From assembly GCA_015484715.1 (NCBI GenBank), contig WFUY01000126.1:1-10789 (forward strand): 10,789 nucleotides of DNA. The letters run 5' to 3'. A program made the translations under genes and the position numbers. The notes beneath the pieces were generated by a model. That model was not told the DNA's origin. It worked only from the letters and a program-made list of their open reading frames with translations, and did no database searches. This document shows positions 1-5,571 of the stretch, one piece after another (the first letter of the stretch is position 1; every line of letters begins with the position of its first letter). The DNA is from Thermoflexales bacterium. Its GTDB lineage: Bacteria; Chloroflexota; Anaerolineae; S140-20.

Positions 1-675
1 CTTCTGGATGGGCGCGGCCTCGACGGCGGCGGCGAACTCATCGGCCACTGTGGCCATCAGGGGGGAGTGGGCCGCGATGCTCACCGCCAGGCGGACGACC
101 TTGCGGGCGCCGGCTGCCTGGGCCTGGGCCATTGCAGCTTCCAGGGCGGGCACCTCCCCCGAGACGACGATCTGGCCGGGGCAGTTGTCGTTGGCGATCT
201 GGACGATGCCGCCGGTCTCCTGACGGGCGCTCTCGCAGGCCGCTTCGACTGCTTCACGAGGAAGGCCCAGAATGGCGGCCATCCCCCCTGGGCTGCGTTC
301 GCCGGCCAGCTTCATCAGGCGACCGCGCTCCCGCACCAGGCGGAGGGCGGCTTCAAAGGTGAGGGCCCCGGCAGCCACCAGGGCGCTGAACTCCCCCAGG
401 CTGTGGCCGGCCACGTAGTCCGGGCGCAGCCCGTTGTGGTTCTCCAGGACCCGCAGCGCGGCCACGCTGTGGGTCAGGATCGCCGGCTGGGCGTTGATGG
501 TGTCCGTCAGTTCCTCGGCCGGCCCCTCGAAGCAGAGGGTGGAGAGCGGGAAGCCCAGGATGGCGTCCGCCTGAACGAAGGTCTCCTGGGCTTCGGGGTA
601 GCTCTGGCTCAGCACCAGCCCCATCCCCACGTGCTGGGCTCCTTGGCCGGGGAAGAGAAAGGCTGTCCCTGTCAT
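1..675 (-). CDS. fabD: malonyl-CoA:ACP transacylase FabD (partial, C-terminus off the left edge)
   Basis: Moves malonyl groups from CoA to acyl carrier protein, the entry step of type II fatty-acid elongation in the cytoplasm. The 225 visible codons start at ATG 675 and run without a stop to base 1; the family is about 310 residues, so roughly the last quarter is missing. Visible landmarks are the N-terminal FPGQGAQ (8-14), the nucleophile elbow GHSLGE with Ser92, Arg117, the segment NDNCPGQ (162-168) and catalytic His203 in AAHSP. These match the E. coli FabD pattern of Gln11, Ser92, Arg117 and a His near 201. A GGAG lies about 10 bases before the ATG. The gene follows rpmF on the same strand, with a terminator-like hairpin between them. 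plsX and fabH, often found between rpmF and fabD, are absent. Identification is very secure. Confidence 0.96.
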   Translation of the reverse strand, partial: MTGTAFLFPGQGAQHVGMGLVLSQSYPEAQETFVQADAILGFPLSTLCFEGPAEELTDTINAQPAILTHSVAALRVLENHNGLRPDYVAGHSLGEFSALVAAGALTFEAALRLVRERGRLMKLAGERSPGGMAAILGLPREAVEAACESARQETGGIVQIANDNCPGQIVVSGEVPALEAAMAQAQAAGARKVVRLAVSIAAHSPLMATVADEFAAAVEAAPIQK

Positions 676-700
676 CGCATCCCTGCTCCACGGTCAACGC

Positions 701-739
701 AAAAGGGGCCGTGTCGCCAGGCGTGCGACGCCACGGCCC
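701..739 (-). terminator. terminator-like hairpin between rpmF and fabD
   Basis: On the minus strand the arms GGGCCGTG (739-732) and CACGGCCC (713-706) pair perfectly, with further partial pairing inside. They are followed by a C and TTTT (704-701). The form is that of a rho-independent terminator after rpmF, but the T-tract is short, so it may only lower readthrough into fabD. I found no convincing promoter between it and fabD. Confidence 0.55.
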
Positions 740-789
740 ACGACCCCAGGCGACCCATCACCACCCTACCCGCATCGCTCAACAGGAGA

Positions 790-972
790 TCATTCCTCGA
801 TTTCCAGCACCTGCTGGCCCCGATAGGTGCCACAGTTAGGGCAGACCCGATAGGGGAGCTTGAGTTCCCCGCAATCGGGGCAGGGGATCAACTGGGGCGG
901 ACGGAGGGCGTGATGGGCCCGTCGGCGGTTCCGCCGGCCTCGTGAGACCTTTCGCTTCGGTAGTGCTCCCAC
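790..972 (-). CDS. rpmF: 50S ribosomal protein bL32
   Basis: Small zinc-ribbon protein of the large ribosomal subunit, 60 residues, as usual for the family. The N-terminus has the typical PKRKVSRGRRNRRRAH basic stretch (5-20). Four cysteines follow as two CxxC pairs (C31/C34 and C44/C47), so this is the zinc-binding C+ form, with GELKLPYRVC between the pairs. The start is a GTG at 972; an AAAGGAG lies 11 bases upstream. It is the first gene of the minus-strand unit and is transcribed from a consensus promoter about 120 bases upstream, divergent from hisG. The DUF177/YceD gene that commonly precedes rpmF is absent here. Highly confident. Confidence 0.97.
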   Translation of the reverse strand: MGALPKRKVSRGRRNRRRAHHALRPPQLIPCPDCGELKLPYRVCPNCGTYRGQQVLEIEE

Positions 973-1029
973 GACGGTTTACACTCCTTTCCTTTCGGTT
1001 TCATCGGACCTGGCGGGGCTGTGGACCAT

Positions 1030-1061
1030 CCGGGTGAACCCGGGCGGCCAAGGCCACGCCA
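1030..1061 (-). other. GC-rich hairpins in the rpmF leader
   Basis: The predicted rpmF 5' leader (about 118 nt) contains a perfect short hairpin with arms CCGGGT/ACCCGG (1030-1043). Next to it is a GGCC-TT-GGCC dyad flanked by more GC pairs (about 1044-1061). The leader may therefore be structured. Whether this has a regulatory role, such as ribosomal-protein autoregulation, cannot be told from the sequence. Confidence 0.35.
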
Positions 1062-1096
1062 GATCGGGGCCGGCACAGCCGACCCCACGGTCCGCT

Positions 1097-1125
1097 ATTA
1101 TAAGCGGAAGCTTGAGGACTGTCAA
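1097..1125 (-). promoter_or_regulatory. sigma70 promoter for rpmF
   Basis: On the minus strand the -35 TTGACA (1125-1120) and -10 TATAAT (1102-1097) are both exact consensus matches, separated by 17 bases. The start of transcription is expected near 1090, leaving a leader of about 118 nt before the GTG of rpmF. Its -35 box forms one half of the palindrome shared with the hisG promoter. Confidence 0.85.
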
Positions 1126-1134
1126 GCTTGACAG
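1119..1134. promoter_or_regulatory. 16-bp perfect palindrome joining the two divergent -35 boxes
   Basis: CTGTCAAGCTTGACAG reads identically on both strands. It contains the -35 hexamers of the rpmF and hisG promoters with only 2 bp between them. Further GGAAGCT/AGCTTCC arms (1107-1113 and 1133-1139) flank it asymmetrically. It could serve as an operator for a dimeric regulator, or simply result from placing two consensus -35 boxes back to back. Confidence 0.7.
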
Positions 1135-1156
1135 CTTCCTCCTTTTCCCGTAGAAT
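1128..1156 (+). promoter_or_regulatory. sigma70 promoter for the his operon
   Basis: TTGACA (1128-1133), a 17-base spacer, then TAGAAT (1151-1156), one mismatch from TATAAT. Transcription should start near 1163, giving a leader of about 24 nt before hisG. That is too short for a histidine-codon leader peptide or attenuator, so control would have to act at initiation or on the HisG enzyme. Confidence 0.85.
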
Positions 1157-1186
1157 CCCCCACCACACCCTTGGGGAAGGTGAAGG

Positions 1187-2254
1187 ATGACACGAATGGA
1201 TCGAAAAGAGATTCGGTTGGGATTGCCCAGCAAGGGACGCCTAGAAGGGGAGACCTTGGCCTTTCTGGATGGCTGTGGGCTGCGGGTGGACCGCATCAAC
1301 CCCCGGCAGTACGTGGCCCGGATACCGGCCTTCCCCCAGGTCACCGTCTGGTTCCAGCGGGCTTCGGTGATCCCCCTTCAGGTCCGGGACGGCGACATAG
1401 ACCTGGCCATCACCGGCTACGATCGGGTGGCCGAAGCCGGGGTGGATGGCGATGTGATCGTCCTCTACGACCGGCTGGGCTACGGCAACTGCGAGTTGGT
1501 CCTGGCCGTGCCCGAGAGCTGGCAGGCGGTCGAGACGGTGGAGGACCTGGCCGCCGAAGCCCGCCGACGGGCGCAGGAGGGCCGGCCGCTGCGGGTGGCG
1601 ACCAAGTACACCCGCCTGGTGGGGGCGTTCCTGGAGGCCCATCAGGTGACGCCCTATCGGCTCATCGCCGTCGAAGGAGCGTTGGAGGCCGCGCCGGGGA
1701 TGGGCTACGCCGACATCATCGCCGACCTGACTGCCACCGGGACGACGTTGCGCGACAATCACCTGAAGCGCCTGGAGGGGAGCGCGATTCTCTACTCCGA
1801 GGCCTGTCTCATCGGCAACCGGCAGGCCCTCTCCCGGCGACCCGAGGTGCTGACCGTCGCCCGTCAACTGCTGGAGTACATCGAAGCCCATCTGCGTGCC
1901 CGGTCCTACCACGCCATCATCGCCAACATTCGAGGGGAGTCTCCCGAGGCGGTGGCGGCTCGCGTCTTCTCCCAGCCCGACCTGGGGGGGCTCCAGGGGC
2001 CGACCATCTCCCGCGTCTACGTGCGGGATGGATCGCCCGGTTGGTATGCCATCAGCATCGTCGTGCGCAAGGATCGGCTCCACGCCGCCGTCGAGCAGCT
2101 CCGGGCCATCGGCGGCAGCGGCGTCGTCGTCACCCCGGCCACCTACATCTTCGAGGAGGAGCCGGCGGCCTACCGCCGCCTGTTGGAGCAGCTCAAAGGA
2201 GACGTGCCGCCTGACCGAGCGACCGCCGACCGCCAACCACGGACCAACTGGTGA
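1187..2254 (+). CDS. hisG: ATP phosphoribosyltransferase, long form (HisG_L)
   Basis: Condenses ATP with PRPP to phosphoribosyl-ATP, the first committed step of histidine synthesis. At 355 residues it is the long form: the catalytic part opens with RLGLPSKGRL (10-19) and holds the PRPP-binding segment ADIIADLTATGTTL (175-188). A C-terminal ACT-like regulatory region (about 245-335) normally carries histidine feedback inhibition, so no HisZ partner is needed. The chosen ATG has GGGGAAGG six bases upstream; an ATG at 1196 is an alternative. The last 15 or so residues (DRATADRQPRTNW) are encoded by 7-bp repeat DNA and are probably not conserved. The stop codon lies inside the left arm of a palindromic insertion; joining the flanks without it would give a TGA after codons for T, K and D. 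It is the first gene of the operon. Confidence 0.95.
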   Translation: MTRMDRKEIRLGLPSKGRLEGETLAFLDGCGLRVDRINPRQYVARIPAFPQVTVWFQRASVIPLQVRDGDIDLAITGYDRVAEAGVDGDVIVLYDRLGYGNCELVLAVPESWQAVETVEDLAAEARRRAQEGRPLRVATKYTRLVGAFLEAHQVTPYRLIAVEGALEAAPGMGYADIIADLTATGTTLRDNHLKRLEGSAILYSEACLIGNRQALSRRPEVLTVARQLLEYIEAHLRARSYHAIIANIRGESPEAVAARVFSQPDLGGLQGPTISRVYVRDGSPGWYAISIVVRKDRLHAAVEQLRAIGGSGVVVTPATYIFEEEPAAYRRLLEQLKGDVPPDRATADRQPRTNW

Positions 2255-2448
2255 TTACCCATATCTTTGGAGATAGGGAGACGAGCCGTCCACGAAGGGG
2301 GCACGAATACACGAATGAAGGACCGCCTCATTCGTGCATTCGTGAGAAATTCGTGGACGGCCCGCTACGGACCCCTCTCTCGCTCACTTATGGGTAATCA
2401 CCGCACGGACCAAGGACTGAGGACTAAGGACCGAGGACTGAGGACTTC
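2219..2448. repeat. 7-bp tandem repeat tract, interrupted by the palindromic element
   Basis: Degenerate heptads centred on GAC recur every 7 bases. Before the element GAC or AAC occurs at 2221, 2228, 2235 and 2242; after it GAC occurs at 2408, 2415, 2422, 2429, 2436 and 2443 (units such as GGACTGA, GGACTAA, GGACCGA). The left part encodes the HisG tail and the right part is intergenic, ending just before the SDR ribosome binding site. It resembles heptameric short tandem repeats of cyanobacteria in period; relationship to any named family is not established. Confidence 0.7.
2250..2402. mobile_element. 153-bp palindromic MITE-like element
   Basis: Three nested pairs of inverted arms are visible: outer GGTGATTACCCATA (2250-2263) with its exact complement (2389-2402); middle GCCGTCCACGAA (2285-2296) with an exact complement (2350-2361); inner 2302-2318 with 2328-2344, matching at 16 of 17 positions around a 9-base loop. 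The 10-bp direct repeat CACGGACCAA flanks it (2238-2247 and 2404-2413), as a target duplication would. It encodes no plausible protein. The structure suggests a non-autonomous element mobilised in trans, and the RNA would fold into a long hairpin after hisG. I cannot name its family. Confidence 0.7.
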
Positions 2449-2471
2449 ATCCGACCACAAGGAGAGCAACG

Positions 2472-3242
2472 ATGGATGAGATGCAAGGCAAAGTCGCGCT
2501 CATCACCGGTGCCAGCAGCGGCATTGGGCGGGCCACCGCCCTCAAGTTCGCTTCGAAAGGGGCCAGCGTCGCCCTGGTCGCCCGGCGGGCCGAGAAGCTG
2601 GCCGAGGTCGTCGAGACGATCGAGGCCCAGGGGGGACGGGCGAAGGCGATCGTGGCCGACGTGACCCGGCCGGCCGAGATCGAACGGGTCGTCCGGGAGA
2701 CGGTGGAGACCTTTGGGGGAATAGACGTGCTCGTCAACGCCGCCGGCATCATCGCCTCGGGGACCATCGAGACGACCAGCCTTGAGGCGTGGGATCAGAT
2801 GATGGACGTCAACCTGCGTGGCCCCTTCTACCTGATCCAGTGTGCTATGCCCTACCTGATCGAGCGGAAGGGGAACGTGGTGAACGTCTCCAGCGTGACG
2901 GGGCTTCGCGCTTTCCCCGGCATCCTGGCCTACTGCGTCAGCAAGGCGGCGCTGGACCAACTCACCCACTGCGTCGCCCTGGAGGTGGCCGACAAGGGGG
3001 TGCGGGTCAACGCCGTCAACCCCGGCGTCGTCGTCACCAACCTGCACCGCGCCGGCGGGATGACGGAGGAGGAGTACGCGGCCTTTCTGGAGCACAGCAA
3101 GACCACCCACCCGCTGGGCCGTGTGGGCCGGCCCGAGGAAGTGGCCGAGCTGATCTTCTTCCTGGCCTCTCCCAAGGCCGGCTGGATCACCGGGGTCTCC
3201 TGCCCCATTGACGGAGGCCGGAGCCAGACCTGTGCCCGCTGA
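2472..3242 (+). CDS. SDR-family NAD(P)-dependent oxidoreductase
   Basis: Classical short-chain dehydrogenase of 256 residues, a normal length. The Rossmann motif TGASSGIG is at 12-19 and Arg38-Arg39 follow the second strand, favouring NADP(H). D63-V64, NAAG (89-92), catalytic Asn114, Ser141, Tyr154 and Lys158 (YCVSK) and the NPG turn after strand 6 are all present, so it should be active. Substrate is unknown; it resembles the FabG-like oxidoreductase group, and SDRs have no step in histidine synthesis. AAGGAG lies 7 bases before the ATG. Its TGA overlaps the ribosome binding site of hisD, which implies translational coupling in the same transcript. It could be a passenger, or supply a pathway that shares expression with histidine synthesis. 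Confidence 0.9.
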   Translation: MDEMQGKVALITGASSGIGRATALKFASKGASVALVARRAEKLAEVVETIEAQGGRAKAIVADVTRPAEIERVVRETVETFGGIDVLVNAAGIIASGTIETTSLEAWDQMMDVNLRGPFYLIQCAMPYLIERKGNVVNVSSVTGLRAFPGILAYCVSKAALDQLTHCVALEVADKGVRVNAVNPGVVVTNLHRAGGMTEEEYAAFLEHSKTTHPLGRVGRPEEVAELIFFLASPKAGWITGVSCPIDGGRSQTCAR

Positions 3243-3255
3243 GGAGGCGTGGCCG

Positions 3256-4590
3256 ATGGACACGGTGTTGCGCCTGTACGACGTGGAGACGGCCCGCCGG
3301 ACGATCCTGCGCCGCCGTCCTGTGGGCCAGGTCACCCCATCGCCGGCCCTCCAGGCCGGCATCGAGGCCCGTTTTGGCGAGCCCCTCTCCCCTGAGGAGG
3401 CGGTGGCCCGCATCCTGGCCGATGTCCGGGAGCGGGGCGACGCGGCCTTACGGGACTGGACGGCTCGGCTGGACGGGGTGCATCTGGAACAGTTTGCCGT
3501 GCCCCGCGACGCTTGGGGGGCCGCTTGGGAGGGATTGGACCCTGCCTTGCAGGATGCCCTCCGGCTGGCGGCGGATCGGATCCGGGCTTTCCACCAACAG
3601 GAGCCGCTGCACTCCTGGCTCTCCTGGAGCGCCGAGGGGAGCGCCTTGGGCCAGCGGATCGTGCCCCTGCGCCGGGTGGGGGTCTACGTGCCCGGTGGGA
3701 CGGCCCCGCTCCCCTCGACACTGCTGATGAGCGTCATCCCGGCCCGGGTGGCCGGCGTCGAGGAGATCGTCGTGGCGACCCCACCTGGGCAGGATGGGAA
3801 GGTCGCCCCGGTCATTCTGGCGGCGGCCCATCTGGCGGGCGTGACGGCCCTCTACCGCCTCGGCGGGGCTCAGGCCGTTGCTGCGCTGGCCTACGGCACC
3901 GAGAGCATCCCCGCCGTGGACAAGGTCGTCGGGCCGGGCAACCTCTTCGTCACCCTGGCCAAGCGGCAGGTCTTCGGCCAGGTGGGGATTGACGGGCTGC
4001 CCGGTCCCACCGAGACGATGGTCATCGCCGACGAGACGGCCCGCCCGGCCTGGGTGGCGGCCGACCTGCTGGCCCAGGCGGAGCACGACGTTCTGGCCAC
4101 GGCCATCCTGCTCACCCCCCACCGCTCCCTGGCGGAGGCGGTGCAGCGGGAGGTGGCCCGTCGTCTGGAGGCGCTGAGCCGGGCGGAGATCATCGCCCGC
4201 TCCCTCACCGATCAGGGGGGGATCGTGCTGGTGCGGGACCTGGACGAGGCGGTTGCCCTGGCCAACGGGTACGGAGCCGAGCACCTTTGCCTGGCGGTGG
4301 CCGATCCCTGGGCGCTGGTCGGGCGGATCCACAACGCCGGTGGTCTCTTCCTGGGTGAGCACAGCTTTGAGGTGCTGGGGGACTACGTGGCCGGCCCCAC
4401 CCACGTGATGCCGACGATGGGCACGGCCCGTTTTGCCTCCCCCCTGACCGTCCGCGACTTCGTCAAGGTGATCTCCCTCTTCGCCCTCAGCCCTGCCGAG
4501 GCTGCCCGGCTGAGCGGGCCGGCCGCCTGCCTGGCCGAGGCGGAAGGGCTGACGGCCCACGCTGCGGCTGCCCGTCTGCGGTGTGAGTGA
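3256..4590 (+). CDS. hisD: histidinol dehydrogenase HisD
   Basis: Zinc enzyme that oxidises L-histidinol via histidinal to L-histidine with two NAD+, the last two steps of the pathway. The 444-residue product is typical. It has PGGTAPLPSTLLM, VGPGN, GLPGPTE, QAEHD with Gln274 and His277, GAEH with the catalytic pair Glu342-His343, Asp376 in GDYVAGPTHVMPT, and His435 near the C-terminus. These correspond to E. coli zinc ligands Gln259, His262, Asp360 and His419 and catalytic Glu326-His327. I chose ATG 3256 because GAGGAGG ends 8 bases before it; the frame is open back to a TTG at 3208, but that would overlap the SDR gene by 35 bases. The binding site overlaps the SDR stop. Confidence 0.96.
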   Translation: MDTVLRLYDVETARRTILRRRPVGQVTPSPALQAGIEARFGEPLSPEEAVARILADVRERGDAALRDWTARLDGVHLEQFAVPRDAWGAAWEGLDPALQDALRLAADRIRAFHQQEPLHSWLSWSAEGSALGQRIVPLRRVGVYVPGGTAPLPSTLLMSVIPARVAGVEEIVVATPPGQDGKVAPVILAAAHLAGVTALYRLGGAQAVAALAYGTESIPAVDKVVGPGNLFVTLAKRQVFGQVGIDGLPGPTETMVIADETARPAWVAADLLAQAEHDVLATAILLTPHRSLAEAVQREVARRLEALSRAEIIARSLTDQGGIVLVRDLDEAVALANGYGAEHLCLAVADPWALVGRIHNAGGLFLGEHSFEVLGDYVAGPTHVMPTMGTARFASPLTVRDFVKVISLFALSPAEAARLSGPAACLAEAEGLTAHAAAARLRCE

Positions 4591-4609
4591 GGAAGCCGTT
4601 TGAACGCTG

Positions 4610-4638
4610 TTGCTCTAACAACGGACCCATGGTACAAT
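4610..4638 (+). promoter_or_regulatory. possible internal promoter before the coiled-coil gene
   Basis: TTGCTC (4610-4615), 17 bases, TACAAT (4633-4638). The -10 matches consensus at 5 of 6 positions and the -35 at 3 of 6. It would start transcription near 4645, about 40 bases before the next ATG, and could also add transcripts for hisC and hisB. Confidence 0.45.
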
Positions 4639-4683
4639 CCGGGCAAGGACGCCGGGTAAGAAAGAAAAAGAAGAGGCATCGTT

Positions 4684-5472
4684 ATGGAAGCAACTCTCGA
4701 AGAACGGGTGAGCACGCTGGAGGACGCGATGGTCCAGGCCTGGCGGGCCATCGCCGAAACGCAACACCAACTGAACCAACTCGCTTTGGAGATGCGTCTC
4801 TTCAAGGACGAGATGTCGGCGTTCAAAGAGGAGATGCGGCTCTTCAAAGACGAGATGTTGGCCTTCAAGGAAGAGATGCTAGCCTTCAAGGAAGAGATGC
4901 TAGCCTTCAAGGAAGAGATGCGGCTCTTCAAGGAAGAAATGCGGCTCTTCAAGGAAGAGATGCGAGAGTTCAAGGACCAGATGTTGACATACCGGGAAGA
5001 GGCGCAGCAGGAGTTGAGGGATTGGAAGAAGAAATGGGGAGAGCTGGCCAACAAGATGGGCACGATGGCCGAAGACCTGGTTGCCCCCAGCGTTCCCCGC
5101 ATCTTGCGCACTACGGTGGCTTGTCCCGAGGATCGGGTTGAGAGCATCGCGGTGCGGGTGCGCCGGCATCCTCTTGGTCAACCAAGCCAGGAGTTCGATG
5201 TAGTGGCCGTATGTGGGGAGTATGTTCTGATCAATGAGACCAAAAGCCGCCTGAAGCCCGACGATATACCGGCCTTTGTCCGGGTGATGGAACGGGCTCG
5301 CGTCTACTTCCCCGAATACGCCGACAAAAAGTTTATCGGGGCCATCGCGTCATTGTATGTGGAAGAGGGATTGGTCCACTACGGAGAGCGGATGGGGCTG
5401 ATCGTGCTGGGCTTCGGCGAGGATGTGATGGACGTGCTCAACTCCCCGGGGTTCCAACCGGCGGTGTTCTAG
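4684..5472 (+). CDS. coiled-coil protein with C-terminal PD-(D/E)XK-like nuclease domain
   Basis: 262 residues in two parts. Residues 36-98 are nine near-identical heptads of the type EM(R/L)(L/A)FK(E/D), with Met and Phe spaced 3-4 as in a coiled coil; a tenth degenerate unit and a charged helix follow to about 118. After MGTMAEDLV (125-133) comes a compact domain with EFD (Asp172) and INETK (Glu185, Lys187), the D-x(12)-ExK spacing of PD-(D/E)XK nucleases. Such long-coil proteins, annotated in databases as DUF3782-type or uncharacterised, are common in Chloroflexota, cyanobacteria and thermophilic archaea; this recollection is not verified here. No signal peptide or membrane segment. AGAGG lies 7 bases before the ATG. 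It sits between hisD and hisC without an obvious role in histidine synthesis. DNA binding or cleavage is only inferred. Confidence 0.8.
   Translation: MEATLEERVSTLEDAMVQAWRAIAETQHQLNQLALEMRLFKDEMSAFKEEMRLFKDEMLAFKEEMLAFKEEMLAFKEEMRLFKEEMRLFKEEMREFKDQMLTYREEAQQELRDWKKKWGELANKMGTMAEDLVAPSVPRILRTTVACPEDRVESIAVRVRRHPLGQPSQEFDVVAVCGEYVLINETKSRLKPDDIPAFVRVMERARVYFPEYADKKFIGAIASLYVEEGLVHYGERMGLIVLGFGEDVMDVLNSPGFQPAVF
4789..4977 (+). repeat. nine in-frame 21-bp tandem repeats
   Basis: Nine consecutive 21-bp units encode the coiled-coil heptads. Units 5 and 6 (4873-4893 and 4894-4914) are identical base for base. Units 7 and 8 differ from each other at one base, GAG versus GAA. The pattern indicates recent gain by slippage or unequal recombination, and unit number likely varies between strains. 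Confidence 0.9.
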
Positions 5473-5509
5473 GCGTCTTGGAGGGAAGTCCTACGCGGAG
5501 GTAGCAGTG

Positions 5510-5550
5510 AGCGGCTCCTGCGGCCGGCCTTCGGCGGCATAGGAGCCGCT
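5510..5550. promoter_or_regulatory. strong hairpin upstream of hisC
   Basis: AGCGGCTCCT (5510-5519) is perfectly complementary to AGGAGCCGCT (5541-5550); the 21-base GC-rich interior can pair further around TTC. No T-tract follows, so it is not a standard terminator. The 3' arm carries an AGGAG placed 5 bases before a GTG at 5551 that is in frame with hisC, so folding could hide a ribosome binding site. It could also be a dispersed palindromic repeat. Confidence 0.6.
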
Positions 5551-5571
5551 GTGAGCTTCAGGGAGGGGCCT

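Noticed and set aside
669..697. TTGACC as -35 box of a fabD promoter
   Set aside because: The matching -10 position would fall on the fabD start codon and shows no TATAAT-like sequence.
67..945. 292-residue plus-strand open frame over fabD and rpmF
   Set aside because: Antisense to two clearly recognised genes; composition is that of high-GC shadow frames and no family motif is seen.
1163..1186. Histidine attenuator before hisG
   Set aside because: The leader from the predicted start is about 24 nt, too short, and has no run of His codons.
2267..2479. 70-residue open frame between hisG and the SDR gene
   Set aside because: Consists wholly of the palindromic element and heptad repeats; no ribosome binding site and an unnatural composition.
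3448..4560. 370-residue minus-strand open frame across hisD
   Set aside because: Mirrors the hisD codon pattern; low-complexity G/R/Q/H-rich product with no motif.
4789..4977. CRISPR-like array of 21-bp repeats
   Set aside because: Units abut with no spacers and stay in frame as coiled-coil heptads.
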